Positions 1 through 6,224 of a DNA stretch of 9,105 nucleotides are shown in pieces (within the stretch, counting starts at the first letter, position 1; each line of letters opens with the position of its first letter). Below the pieces are notes generated by a model. The model was given only the letters and a program-made list of their open reading frames with translations, ran no database searches and was not told the origin of the DNA. Both the position numbers and the translations under genes were made by a program. The stretch spans positions 1 to 9,105 of the forward strand of contig JAFDFT010000060.1 in the NCBI GenBank assembly GCA_019309685.1, in the 5' to 3' direction. Source of the stretch: Deltaproteobacteria bacterium (GTDB taxonomy: Bacteria > Desulfobacterota > Desulfobacteria > Desulfobacterales > JAABPS01).

Positions 1-62
1 AGCGAAGCGTAGATCCCGTCGCCGGGGAAGCTGGAGCATCCTCAACTTTCGCTCAATTGAGG
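1..62. repeat. Intergenic palindromic repeat, truncated by the window edge
   Basis: This GC-rich patch differs from the AT-rich leader that follows it. It contains AGATCCCG-TCG-CCGGGGA (11-28), which can pair as CCCG/CGGG. It also contains an inverted repeat CCTCAA (40-45) / TTGAGG (57-62) with an 11-nt loop. The first motif recurs, with a one-base longer spacer, at 3633-3651 in the other non-coding region (AGATCCCG-CTCA-CCGGGGA), and both copies are followed shortly by an AAGCT. Two diverged copies of one dispersed intergenic repeat is the simplest reading. No run of T follows the hairpin, so I do not call it a terminator. Confidence 0.45.
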
Positions 63-111
63 TGTTAAACTTTACAGTTGGAAATATCTAAAACCACAAA
101 ATTTTAAGCAA

Positions 112-139
112 TTGTAATTTTAAATTTTTTATATATAAT
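112..139 (+). promoter_or_regulatory. Putative sigma-70 promoter of the kinase/regulator operon
   Basis: A TTGTAA -35-like box (112-117) is separated by 16 bp from a perfect TATAAT -10 box (134-139). This would start transcription near 146 and give a leader of about 48 nt. A second TATAAT lies at 172-177 but has no well-spaced -35. The surroundings are extremely AT-rich, so chance matches are likely. No sigma-54 -24/-12 element and no copy of the GTTTCC-N4-GGAAAC palindrome is present here, so autoregulation by the downstream regulator is not indicated. Confidence 0.4.
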
Positions 140-193
140 ATGAAATCTTAAAATTGTAATCGACCATTTCGTATAATTATAAGAACCACGGAA

Positions 194-1627
194 ATGAGTG
201 CTGTGAAATCCAAAAATACCGAAGAAAAGGCCAAGTCTTTTCAGCTTGTTAAATATTTCAGTATTACCAGTATCATTGTCATTTTTATCGGTACACTTCT
301 ATTGTCCATATTGAACGCTCACTGGGTCCGCAGCATGCAGCTGAAAAAAAACCAAGACAGTGCACTGCTTCTTGTAAAAAACCTAAACCATCAGATTTTT
401 ATTCAATTTTTCCTACCCGTGGCGCTTAAATACGGGAAGATTCAATTAAGGGACAAAGAACAATATGAACTTTTGGACACGGTTGTTCGGAGCGCTTTAC
501 ATAGTTTTAATATAGAAACTGTTACCATCTATGACAGTAAAACCGGTATAGCTTCTTACAGTTATGACCAAGCACTTATCGGCAAAAAGTTTTCTCCAAA
601 TTTAAATTTTCAGTCAGCAATCTCAGGCGAGCCAACATCCAAGCTTATTCAAAACGGTAATTTTTTCAAAATTTTACTTGGCATTGAAAAAAGGATAAAA
701 CTTGTTACGTTTGCTCCCTTAAAAATAGTAAAAGCCCACCCTGATCAAAATGTACCAACCATAGGTGTCATTGAAATTATACAGGATCTTTCTGAAGATT
801 ACGCTTCGATCATTAGATTCCAAATACTTGTTCTCTCAACTTCCAGCATTGTCATGATAATTCTTCTATTAATACTTATTTTCGTAGTGAAAAGAGGAGA
901 AAGTATTATTCAGAAAAGAACAAGGGAAAGGCTTAGGCTGGAAGAAAAGCTAAGCCGTGCTGAAAAATTATCTTCTATCGGAGAAATGACAGCAGGAATT
1001 TCTCATGAAATCCGAAACCCTTTAGGCATTATTAAAAGTTCCGCCGATCTTTTAAAGAAAAAGATGGCAAAGGTTGATCCTTCCAATAATATTCCTGATA
1101 TAATTATCGAGGAGGCAAATCGCCTCAATAATATCATAACTGATTTTTTAAATTTTGCGCGGCCAAAAGAGCTTAATTTAACAACCTGCCATATAAACGA
1201 CATTATTGATAAGAATCTCTCTTTCCTTTCCGTACAAACAAAAGAAAATGGACTGGTTGTTGAAAAAATATGTGAAGAGGGTATACCGGAAATGATTGCC
1301 GACTCTGATATGCTATATCAAGCATTTTTAAATGTTTTCATAAATGCCATGCAGGCGATGCCGAAGGGGGGCAGTATCTTTGTAAAGATCAGGCATAAAA
1401 ATAACCGTGTAAAGGTTATCGTCGAAGATGAAGGTAAAGGCATATCTGATAAAATGAAAAAAAAGATTTGGGACCCGTTTTTTACTACCAAGGAAGAGGG
1501 CACAGGGCTTGGTCTTGGAATCGTAAAAAATATTATTGAATCCCATGGAGGAACCATTAAGTTGAATAACAGATCCGTTGGCGGCGCAAAAGCGACCGTT
1601 GAATTACCGATACGTCAAGGAGCATAA
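194..1627 (+). CDS. Membrane-bound two-component sensor histidine kinase
   Basis: Class I sensor kinase of 477 residues that should phosphorylate the regulator encoded 2 bp downstream. Transmembrane helix 1 is at about residues 22-42 and helix 2 at about 209-233. They enclose an extracytoplasmic sensor domain of about 165 residues, possibly Cache-like, with no recognisable ligand motif. A charged helical linker (about 234-256) leads straight into HisKA, with no obvious HAMP or PAS. The phospho-accepting histidine is His271 in SHEIRNPL. The ATPase domain shows the N box (N380, N384), the G1 box DEGKG (412-416), the F box WDPFFTTK (426-433) and the G2 box GTGLGLG (436-442), so the enzyme appears intact. 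The ATG at 194 has only a weak ribosome site (ACGGAA, very close). The signal sensed cannot be read from the sequence. Confidence 0.95.
   Translation: MSAVKSKNTEEKAKSFQLVKYFSITSIIVIFIGTLLLSILNAHWVRSMQLKKNQDSALLLVKNLNHQIFIQFFLPVALKYGKIQLRDKEQYELLDTVVRSALHSFNIETVTIYDSKTGIASYSYDQALIGKKFSPNLNFQSAISGEPTSKLIQNGNFFKILLGIEKRIKLVTFAPLKIVKAHPDQNVPTIGVIEIIQDLSEDYASIIRFQILVLSTSSIVMIILLLILIFVVKRGESIIQKRTRERLRLEEKLSRAEKLSSIGEMTAGISHEIRNPLGIIKSSADLLKKKMAKVDPSNNIPDIIIEEANRLNNIITDFLNFARPKELNLTTCHINDIIDKNLSFLSVQTKENGLVVEKICEEGIPEMIADSDMLYQAFLNVFINAMQAMPKGGSIFVKIRHKNNRVKVIVEDEGKGISDKMKKKIWDPFFTTKEEGTGLGLGIVKNIIESHGGTIKLNNRSVGGAKATVELPIRQGA
1617..1622 (+). promoter_or_regulatory. Shine-Dalgarno of the response regulator gene
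   Basis: AAGGAG lies 7 nt before the ATG at 1630 and inside the last codons of the kinase gene. The two proteins are therefore probably translated from one mRNA with coupling. Confidence 0.75.
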
Positions 1628-1629
1628 AC

Positions 1630-2997
1630 ATGGAAACCATCCTGATTGTGGATGATGAAAAAAATTATCCGCCAATCATCAGCGCTGTTCTTGAAAATGA
1701 AGGATATGAAACTTTAGCAGCCTACAGCGGATATGAGGCACTTGAAAGACTAAATGACTCGGATGTTGACTTGGTCATCACAGATATGAAAATGCCTAAA
1801 ATGGACGGTATTACGCTCCTTGAAAAAATCAAGCAAAAAAATTCGGAATTGCCGGTTATCCTCATGACAGCACATGGCACAGTCGAAAAAGCAGTCGAAG
1901 CCATGAAAAAAGGCGCATACAACTATATATTGAAGCCCTTTGATAACGAAAGGTTAATCCTTTACGTAAAAAAGGCAAACGCGATGTATCAGGTAATTAA
2001 AGAAAACCGCCGACTGCGTGACACAGTTAAATCCCGGTTTAGCTTTGAAAATATCATTGGTAAAAGTAAGGCCATGCAGGATATTTTCGAAATCATTCGA
2101 AAAATAGGGCCGGCAAGCGCAACTGTCCTTATTGAAGGGGAGAGCGGAACCGGCAAGGAACTGGTCGCAAAAGCCATACATTATAATAGCTCAAGAAATG
2201 ACAAACCTTTTATTGCCGTAAACTGTTCCGCGCTTGCGGAAAATCTCCTTGAAAGCGAACTGTTCGGCCATGAAAAAGGCTCATTTACAGGCGCAATTGC
2301 CATGAAAAAAGGAAGGTTTGAATTGGCCGATGGCGGAACACTTTTTCTTGATGAAATTGGTGAACTTTCACAAAATCTTCAAGTCAATCTTCTTCGCGTT
2401 CTTCAAGAAAAAGTTTTTGAGCGGGTCGGTGGTGTCAAACAGATTACTGTGGATACCCGTATTGTTGCTGCCACTAATAAAAAACTGAAAGATGAGGTGG
2501 TTTTCGGTCGTTTTAGGGAAGACCTTTTTTACAGGCTTAATGTCCTACATATTACCTTACCCCCTTTACGAGAACGCAGTGAGGATATCCGCCTTCTCGT
2601 TGATCACATCATAAAAAAATACGCCGATGAACGCAAATCAGATACACCTGTCATCGGCGTTGATCAGGAAGTTGAACGCCTTCTGTATGATTATGATTGG
2701 CCTGGAAATATAAGAGAACTTGAAAATGTTATCGAACAGTCGATGATATTGTGCCCCGGCGAAACAATCACAGTCTCTGATCTACCCAAATATTTTAAAA
2801 ATAATATGTATGATAATCATTTTTTTCATAGAATCCCTGAAGATGCAAAACTAAATGATACACTATCCGAAATTGAAAAACAGATGATTGAAAGAGCGTT
2901 GAGACTTAAGAACAACGTTCATTCAGATGCCGCTGAATTACTCGGCATTGGGAAAAGCGGTTTTAGTAAAAAATTAAAAAAATACGGGATGAATTAG
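1630..2997 (+). CDS. NtrC/AtoC-family sigma-54 response regulator
   Basis: Bacterial enhancer-binding protein of 455 residues with the full three-domain layout. The receiver domain (about 1-120) has acidic D8/D9, phospho-acceptor D52 in ITDMKMP, T80 and K102. The AAA+ domain (about 140-375) has Walker A GESGTGKE (170-177), the sigma-54 contact loop as GSFTGA (217-222; a serine variant of canonical GAFTGA), Walker B LFLDEIGE (238-245), an arginine-rich FREDLFYRLN segment (295-304) and the sensor II motif WPGNIRELEN (357-366). A Fis-type helix-turn-helix closes the protein (about 415-455, AAELLGIGKSGFSKKLKKYG). Once phosphorylated it should bind an upstream enhancer and activate a sigma-54 promoter. 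The only sigma-54 promoter I find here lies 200 bp downstream, preceded by two strong palindromes, so that is the predicted target. The cognate kinase is the upstream gene. Confidence 0.96.
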   Translation: METILIVDDEKNYPPIISAVLENEGYETLAAYSGYEALERLNDSDVDLVITDMKMPKMDGITLLEKIKQKNSELPVILMTAHGTVEKAVEAMKKGAYNYILKPFDNERLILYVKKANAMYQVIKENRRLRDTVKSRFSFENIIGKSKAMQDIFEIIRKIGPASATVLIEGESGTGKELVAKAIHYNSSRNDKPFIAVNCSALAENLLESELFGHEKGSFTGAIAMKKGRFELADGGTLFLDEIGELSQNLQVNLLRVLQEKVFERVGGVKQITVDTRIVAATNKKLKDEVVFGRFREDLFYRLNVLHITLPPLRERSEDIRLLVDHIIKKYADERKSDTPVIGVDQEVERLLYDYDWPGNIRELENVIEQSMILCPGETITVSDLPKYFKNNMYDNHFFHRIPEDAKLNDTLSEIEKQMIERALRLKNNVHSDAAELLGIGKSGFSKKLKKYGMN

Positions 2998-3015
2998 ATC
3001 AGAGATAGCGGATTA

Positions 3016-3057
3016 TTGTTTCCGCCTGGAAACTGCCTTGTTTCCAAATGGAAACAA
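3016..3057. promoter_or_regulatory. Tandem palindromic enhancer sites for the sigma-54 regulator
   Basis: There are two perfect inverted repeats of the form GTTTCC-N4-GGAAAC, at 3018-3033 (spacer GCCT) and 3040-3055 (spacer AAAT). The second extends to TTGTTTCC/GGAAACAA (3038-3057). Their centres are 22 bp apart, about two helical turns, so two regulator dimers would sit on the same face of the DNA. They lie about 165 and 186 bp upstream of the predicted sigma-54 start site, a typical enhancer distance, and begin 18 bp after the regulator's stop codon. Assigning them to this regulator is an inference from position and symmetry. Confidence 0.75.
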
Positions 3058-3099
3058 ACGCCCTATTTTCAAGAATTTTTTAAATGGTACGTGACTTAA

Positions 3100-3154
3100 T
3101 CGATACATCTTTGTATTCATATAACAGCTTGATAATACTTGCTAAATGTATCGA
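3100..3154. repeat. 9-bp inverted repeat flanking the IHF site
   Basis: TCGATACAT (3100-3108) and ATGTATCGA (3146-3154) are exact reverse complements separated by 37 bp. Their midpoint (3127) coincides with the centre of the IHF-consensus site (3128). The pair could be two half-sites for another regulator brought together by bending, or simply a chance repeat. Confidence 0.45.
3122..3134 (-). promoter_or_regulatory. Putative IHF binding site
   Basis: Read on the minus strand the sequence is TATCAAGCTGTTA, an exact match to the IHF consensus WATCAA-N4-TTR. It sits at about -90 to -78 relative to the predicted sigma-54 start, between the enhancer palindromes and the promoter. Bending DNA there would bring a bound activator to sigma-54 polymerase. 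The DNA is AT-rich, so the match alone is moderate evidence. Its placement is what makes it convincing. Confidence 0.5.
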
Positions 3155-3183
3155 AAAGATATTTTTTTGCTATTTTGCAAATA

Positions 3184-3203
3184 TTTGGCATATGGTTTGC
3201 AGT
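3184..3203 (+). promoter_or_regulatory. Sigma-54 (-24/-12) promoter
   Basis: The core TGGCATATGGTTTGCA has the invariant GG at 3187-3188 and GC at 3199-3200 with exactly 10 bp between them. It also carries the conserved TGGCA and TTTGCA contexts. Transcription should begin near 3212, rightward. It follows directly after a sigma-54 activator gene, and an intrinsic terminator lies about 35 bp beyond the expected start. A 10-bp palindrome CAAATATTTG (3178-3187) overlaps the -24 element. Confidence 0.85.
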
Positions 3204-3211
3204 AAATATAT

Positions 3212-3282
3212 TCACATCTGATAAATCATCTGCTTTCCTCCTTAACGGCTAATTGAAGTATTAAATTGGCCGTTTTTATTTT
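3212..3282 (+). ncRNA. Predicted sigma-54-dependent small regulatory RNA, about 70 nt
   Basis: This interval runs from the predicted sigma-54 start to the end of a T-tailed terminator and contains no open reading frame with a ribosome site. The 5' part (3212-3232) looks unstructured and contains CATCTG twice, 12 nt apart (3215-3220, 3227-3232). It is followed by a pyrimidine tract CTTTCCTCCTT (3233-3243), whose CCTCCTT is an anti-Shine-Dalgarno sequence, and then directly by the terminator hairpin with a U-rich tail that could serve Hfq. This layout resembles small RNAs that block ribosome sites. Neighbour logic matches CbrB-crcZ and LuxO-qrr, where an NtrC-type activator drives a small RNA, but I see no sequence similarity to those RNAs. 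Start and end are estimates to within a few bases. Confidence 0.7.
3244..3282 (+). terminator. Intrinsic terminator of the small RNA
   Basis: AACGGCTAATT (3244-3254) pairs with AATTGGCCGTT (3264-3274) as an 11-bp stem containing one G-U pair. The loop is 9 nt and the tail is TTTATTTT (3275-3282); with the end of the stem the T-rich run is TTTTTATTTT. It works only in the + direction. It would also stop read-through from the kinase/regulator operon. Confidence 0.85.
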
Positions 3283-3527
3283 CATTGCTTGGTAAAAATA
3301 AAAACCAATATTTATTCCATCTATTCCATCTTAAGAGGCCACAGCTTCAACCACCCAAAAAGTGAAAACCTAATTTATTAATAACATGGCTTGTTATGTC
3401 AATATCTTTGGAATAAGCGGGAAATTAAATTAAAAAAGGTTATTTATATTATAGGCAGGAACTACCTTGTGTCCTTCCAGAAATTAGATATTTTGTTCGA
3501 AGTTCAAGGAAGGTGATAATTTCAACC

Positions 3528-3557
3528 GCCCCGTACGATCTTCCAGACCTACGGGGC
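3528..3557. repeat. Palindrome GCCCCGTA / TACGGGGC
   Basis: Perfect 8-bp inverted arms at 3528-3535 and 3550-3557 enclose a 14-nt loop. There is no T-run on either side, so a terminator role is unlikely. It is part of the repeat cluster that extends to about 3700. Confidence 0.6.
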
Positions 3558-3586
3558 AGGCATCCATACACTGAGTATTTCGAGGA

Positions 3587-3616
3587 TTAATCCGCCAAAG
3601 TTCGGTGGCGGATTAA
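3587..3616. repeat. Palindrome TTAATCCGCCA / TGGCGGATTAA
   Basis: Perfect 11-bp inverted arms (3587-3597 and 3606-3616) with an 8-nt loop make this the strongest hairpin in the window. No T-tract follows on either strand. It could protect a 3' end of the leftward transcript or cause rho-assisted pausing, or it may simply be a dispersed intergenic repeat. Confidence 0.65.
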
Positions 3617-3629
3617 AGTTTAAACCTGT

Positions 3630-3695
3630 CGAAGATCCCGCTCACCGGGGACGAAGCTTGTCTCGCCGTAGCTCATTGCGAAGGCGGAAAATCGG
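3630..3695. repeat. Dispersed intergenic repeat, second copy of the left-edge motif
   Basis: AGATCCCG-CTCA-CCGGGGA (3633-3651) matches 11-28 apart from the spacer, and AAGCT follows in both. Downstream, CGCC and GGCG arms (about 3664-3687) enclose an imperfect hairpin. The GC-rich palindromic character is unlike the neighbouring AT-rich DNA. The function is unknown. Confidence 0.5.
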
Positions 3696-3725
3696 GCAAA
3701 ATAGCAATTTGTGGATGGGCACTGA

Positions 3726-4415
3726 CTAACCAGCAAGCTTTTCCCTTATAAGTTCTATATATATTGAATCACCATAATCTGACAGAACTCTTTTAAAAGC
3801 TGCCCGACTTTTTTCATTATCACCCATTTCAGCATAAATTCTTCCCAAGTGATATAGCGCTTCACCCTTCATGGCATTATCGTTTCCTTCGACAATCATT
3901 TGAAAATACTTTACCGCTGTCTTGAAGTCATTCTTTTCTTCGTAACAATAGCCAAGCCCGTTAAGCGCAAAATATTTAACAGCTGAAGTATCATTAAAAT
4001 GATGAAGCGATTTTGTATAAAGCTCTATCGCTTTATCAATTTCACCCGCATTATAGCAAATATCCGCGTATAAAACCCTTGCGAGCTTACCCCCTTTTCT
4101 GCCTGATAACTCATCAAGCAGAAACTGCGCCTCATTTTCCACCGCGCGATACGCCACTTCAGGTCCACTTTTATTTTTAAAAAATTCATACTTTGTCATC
4201 ATTACCGCCAGCAAATCTGAGGCTTGTTTTTCAGCTTTATTCGAATAGTACCCTATTCCAACAATGCTAACAATGAGGACAACAAATATAATGAGACCAA
4301 TAAATATTTGTGTTTGATAAACTGAGGCAAACTCAAACATTTTTGATGAAAACGTTATAAATTCATCTGGCTTATTCAGTAGTTCTTTGCGTGTTACTTT
4401 TTTCTTTTTTGCCAT
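3726..4415 (-). CDS. Single-span membrane TPR protein, YfgM-like
   Basis: Protein of 229 residues. A lysine-rich cytoplasmic N-terminus (MAKKKK) leads to one transmembrane helix at about 36-58. The rest is a helical, probably periplasmic domain with at least three tetratricopeptide repeats (about 110-141, 147-177 and 183-214, each with the small-residue/aromatic TPR pattern). This architecture matches the YfgM/TPR_21 family, inner-membrane proteins that assist the Sec translocon and periplasmic chaperone traffic in E. coli, but I assign the family by layout rather than close identity. The start has the clearest ribosome site in the window (GGAGG at 4420-4424, 4 nt before ATG). It is the last gene of the leftward cluster, 66 bp after the PfkB-type kinase. 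The stop is TAG. Confidence 0.8.
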   Translation of the reverse strand: MAKKKKVTRKELLNKPDEFITFSSKMFEFASVYQTQIFIGLIIFVVLIVSIVGIGYYSNKAEKQASDLLAVMMTKYEFFKNKSGPEVAYRAVENEAQFLLDELSGRKGGKLARVLYADICYNAGEIDKAIELYTKSLHHFNDTSAVKYFALNGLGYCYEEKNDFKTAVKYFQMIVEGNDNAMKGEALYHLGRIYAEMGDNEKSRAAFKRVLSDYGDSIYIELIREKLAG

Positions 4416-4481
4416 ATTTCCTCCAAAGTTCTCTTCGCTTAAATTTTTTTATCCAATTCGCAGGGCAAATAGAATTTTCCT

Positions 4482-5483
4482 TCAGAACATATCTATTTTT
4501 TTTCTAATCCCCGCCCATACATGCTCTGGAATATTCGCACCAATAACTTGACAAACCTCATGACCGCAGGAAGAACCAAGCTCACCGCATTTTTCGATCG
4601 GATAGCCATTGACGAGCCCAAATAAAAACCCGGATGCCCAAAGATCGCCTGCCCCGGTTGTATCGACGGCCTCTCCTGTTCCTTTAGGATCCACGTCAAT
4701 GATCTCACCTTTCATCGATATAAAGCTGCCCCGCTTCCCAACTTTAAGCACCGAGATTTCGGCTTTTTCAGAAAGGGCTTTTATTGCGTCCATTTCATCT
4801 GCATACCCTGTAAAAACTCTTGCTTCATCTTCATTTGCAATCAAAATATCAACAAAATCATAGGTTAATTTTTCAAGCAGCTCCTTTGATTCCTCAACAA
4901 TTGTAAAACTGGCAAGATCCAGTGATATAACTGCACCGGCATTTTTAGCGGCCTCTAGGGATCGTGTTATTAAGTCCGGATTAAAAAGCAGGTAACCCTC
5001 TACATGTACAACAGCCGCATCCACAAAACATTCGGCTTCCAATTCTTCTGGAAGAATCTCTGAAGAAGCACCAAGATAGGTAAACATTGAACGCTGCGCG
5101 TCAGGGGTGATAATTGAAAGCACCCTTCCTGTAGGAGATGATGAAGTAAAAAGCCTTGGTTCGACATTGCTTTTGATGAGTTCCTCTTCAAATAGCGCTC
5201 CCATATCGTCATCGCCTCGCTTACCGATAAATCGTGATTCCCCGCCAAGTCTGCCAATGCCTACAATGGTATTACATGCTGAACCGCCTGAAACAATCGA
5301 AGGCACTTTGGTTGTCTTTGAAATAGTCTGATCGATAAATTGCTTCTCAACGAGTTTCATTGCGCCTTTTACAGCGCCGGTCTCTTGCAAAAAAGCATCA
5401 TCCTGGTGCGTAAGAATATCGACAAGCGCCGAGCCAATACCGACAACCATTTTACTGCGATTGTTTTTCCAGTTTATTCCCAT
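4482..5483 (-). CDS. PfkB-family carbohydrate/nucleoside kinase (adenosine-kinase-like)
   Basis: Ribokinase-fold ATP-dependent kinase of 333 residues, a full-length member. Seen in order: an N-terminal strand VVGIGSALVDIL (13-24) with the substrate-binding Asp22, the di-glycine motif GGSACNTI (66-73), FIGKRGDDDMG (85-95), and the C-terminal signature DTTGAGD (274-280), whose Asp280 is the catalytic base next to the GAGD anion hole. The FIGKRGDDDMG and GGSACNT style resembles the adenosine kinase/sugar kinase branch found widely in proteobacteria. The exact substrate (adenosine, ribose, fructose or other) cannot be decided from sequence. The ATG at 5483 is preceded by GGAAAG at good spacing. 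An internal ATG at residue 12 is possible, but the upstream start has the ribosome site. It starts 40 bp after the phosphoesterase gene. Confidence 0.88.
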   Translation of the reverse strand: MGINWKNNRSKMVVGIGSALVDILTHQDDAFLQETGAVKGAMKLVEKQFIDQTISKTTKVPSIVSGGSACNTIVGIGRLGGESRFIGKRGDDDMGALFEEELIKSNVEPRLFTSSSPTGRVLSIITPDAQRSMFTYLGASSEILPEELEAECFVDAAVVHVEGYLLFNPDLITRSLEAAKNAGAVISLDLASFTIVEESKELLEKLTYDFVDILIANEDEARVFTGYADEMDAIKALSEKAEISVLKVGKRGSFISMKGEIIDVDPKGTGEAVDTTGAGDLWASGFLFGLVNGYPIEKCGELGSSCGHEVCQVIGANIPEHVWAGIRKKIDMF

Positions 5484-5523
5484 TCAATTCTTTCCAATTT
5501 TTTTAATAAAACAACCCTTTCGA

Positions 5524-6159
5524 TTAAACTGAGTAGAAAACCAGCTCAGGCAGTCTCACACACGTAAGCTTTCCTCCATAAACAGCCCCTGTATCAATAC
5601 CTATCTTATTGGGCTGCACCATTGGTTCCGGAATCGGAGTATGTCCGAATACAACCTGTTTGCCGAAATTGTAATCAGACTTTATAAATTTACTCCGAAT
5701 CCACAGCAAGTCGTCAGGTTTTTGCATCTCAAGCGGGATCTTGTTTTTAAGACCTGCGTGAACAAATATATAATCGTCAGTTTGGTAAAAAAGCTGCAGG
5801 GAATTAAAAAATTCAATATGCTCTCTAGGGATTTGCGGGCCATCGGACTGTTGGCAATTTTTCATATAGCTATCCAGCGCCTGCTGCCCACCATTTACAA
5901 GATACGTGAGTTTGTCAAATCCTGACAAATATTTTTCCAGCATTTCTTCATGATTACCTTTCAAAAAAACGACATTTTGAAAACGGTTTTTTAAGTCAAC
6001 CAAATATTGGACAACTTCAAAAGAATGTTTCCCCCTGTCAATATAGTCTCCAATAAATACAAGGGTGTCATTGTCAAGATCGACATCTATTTTATCCATA
6101 AGCGCTTGAAGCTTATCAAAGCAGCCGTGGATGTCACCTATGGCAAAAATTTTGTTCAT
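5524..6159 (-). CDS. PPP-family metallophosphoesterase / protein phosphatase
   Basis: Calcineurin-like phosphoesterase of 211 residues with every metal-binding motif of the PPP family: GDIHG (8-12), GDYIDRG (37-43), GNHE (68-71), HAG (134-136) and GHT (172-174). Together these hold a dinuclear metal centre. Bacterial relatives of this length include PrpA/PrpB-type Ser/Thr/Tyr phosphatases and ApaH-like dinucleotide hydrolases. The sequence alone does not separate these, but the compact size and absence of a long C-terminal region favour a PrpA-like phosphatase. I start at the ATG at 6159 (MNKIFAIGDIHG) rather than the in-frame TTG two codons upstream, because the motif normally begins right after the initiator. 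No strong ribosome site is visible for either. It lies 65 bp after the radical SAM gene. Confidence 0.87.
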   Translation of the reverse strand: MNKIFAIGDIHGCFDKLQALMDKIDVDLDNDTLVFIGDYIDRGKHSFEVVQYLVDLKNRFQNVVFLKGNHEEMLEKYLSGFDKLTYLVNGGQQALDSYMKNCQQSDGPQIPREHIEFFNSLQLFYQTDDYIFVHAGLKNKIPLEMQKPDDLLWIRSKFIKSDYNFGKQVVFGHTPIPEPMVQPNKIGIDTGAVYGGKLTCVRLPELVFYSV

Positions 6160-6224
6160 TATCAATTTAACCGTTTATTAAATGCTAAAACAAATATAAA
6201 ATAGATCAACAAGCGCAGCAGGTA

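Larger units (their letters stand above)
2998..3725. other. 728-bp non-coding region between converging operons
   Basis: No credible protein gene lies here on either strand. From 3016 to about 3282 the sequence is organised as a sigma-54 regulated small RNA gene: enhancer palindromes, IHF site, -24/-12 promoter, short transcript and terminator. From 3283 to about 3520 it is AT-rich and I see only weak structure: a 9-bp tandem duplication ATTCCATCT at 3314-3331, an inverted repeat ATAACA/TGTTAT at 3381-3397, and a CCTTCC/GGAAGG pair at 3473-3478/3508-3513. From 3525 to about 3700 it is GC-richer and contains several strong hairpins that look like intergenic repeats. No clear T-tailed terminator for the leftward operon was found. 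Confidence 0.8.

Noticed and set aside
2278..2295. GSFTGA in place of GAFTGA in the sigma-54 regulator as a defect
   Set aside because: The serine variant occurs in functional activators, and the Thr and flanking glycines needed for sigma-54 contact are intact.
3289..3308. TTGGT/ACCAA inverted repeat after the small RNA terminator
   Set aside because: A 5-bp arm with a 10-nt A-rich loop is weak and no T-tract follows.
3314..3331. 9-bp tandem duplication ATTCCATCT
   Set aside because: There are only two units and no surrounding structure. It is most likely a simple replication slip and not a functional repeat or CRISPR.
3386..3433. A 15-codon open frame (MACYVNIFGISGKLN) in the non-coding region
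   Set aside because: It has no ribosome binding site and no promoter after the upstream terminator. A frame this short is expected by chance.
6163..6165. TTG start for the metallophosphoesterase
   Set aside because: An ATG two codons downstream places the first metal motif at the usual distance, and there is no ribosome site favouring the TTG.
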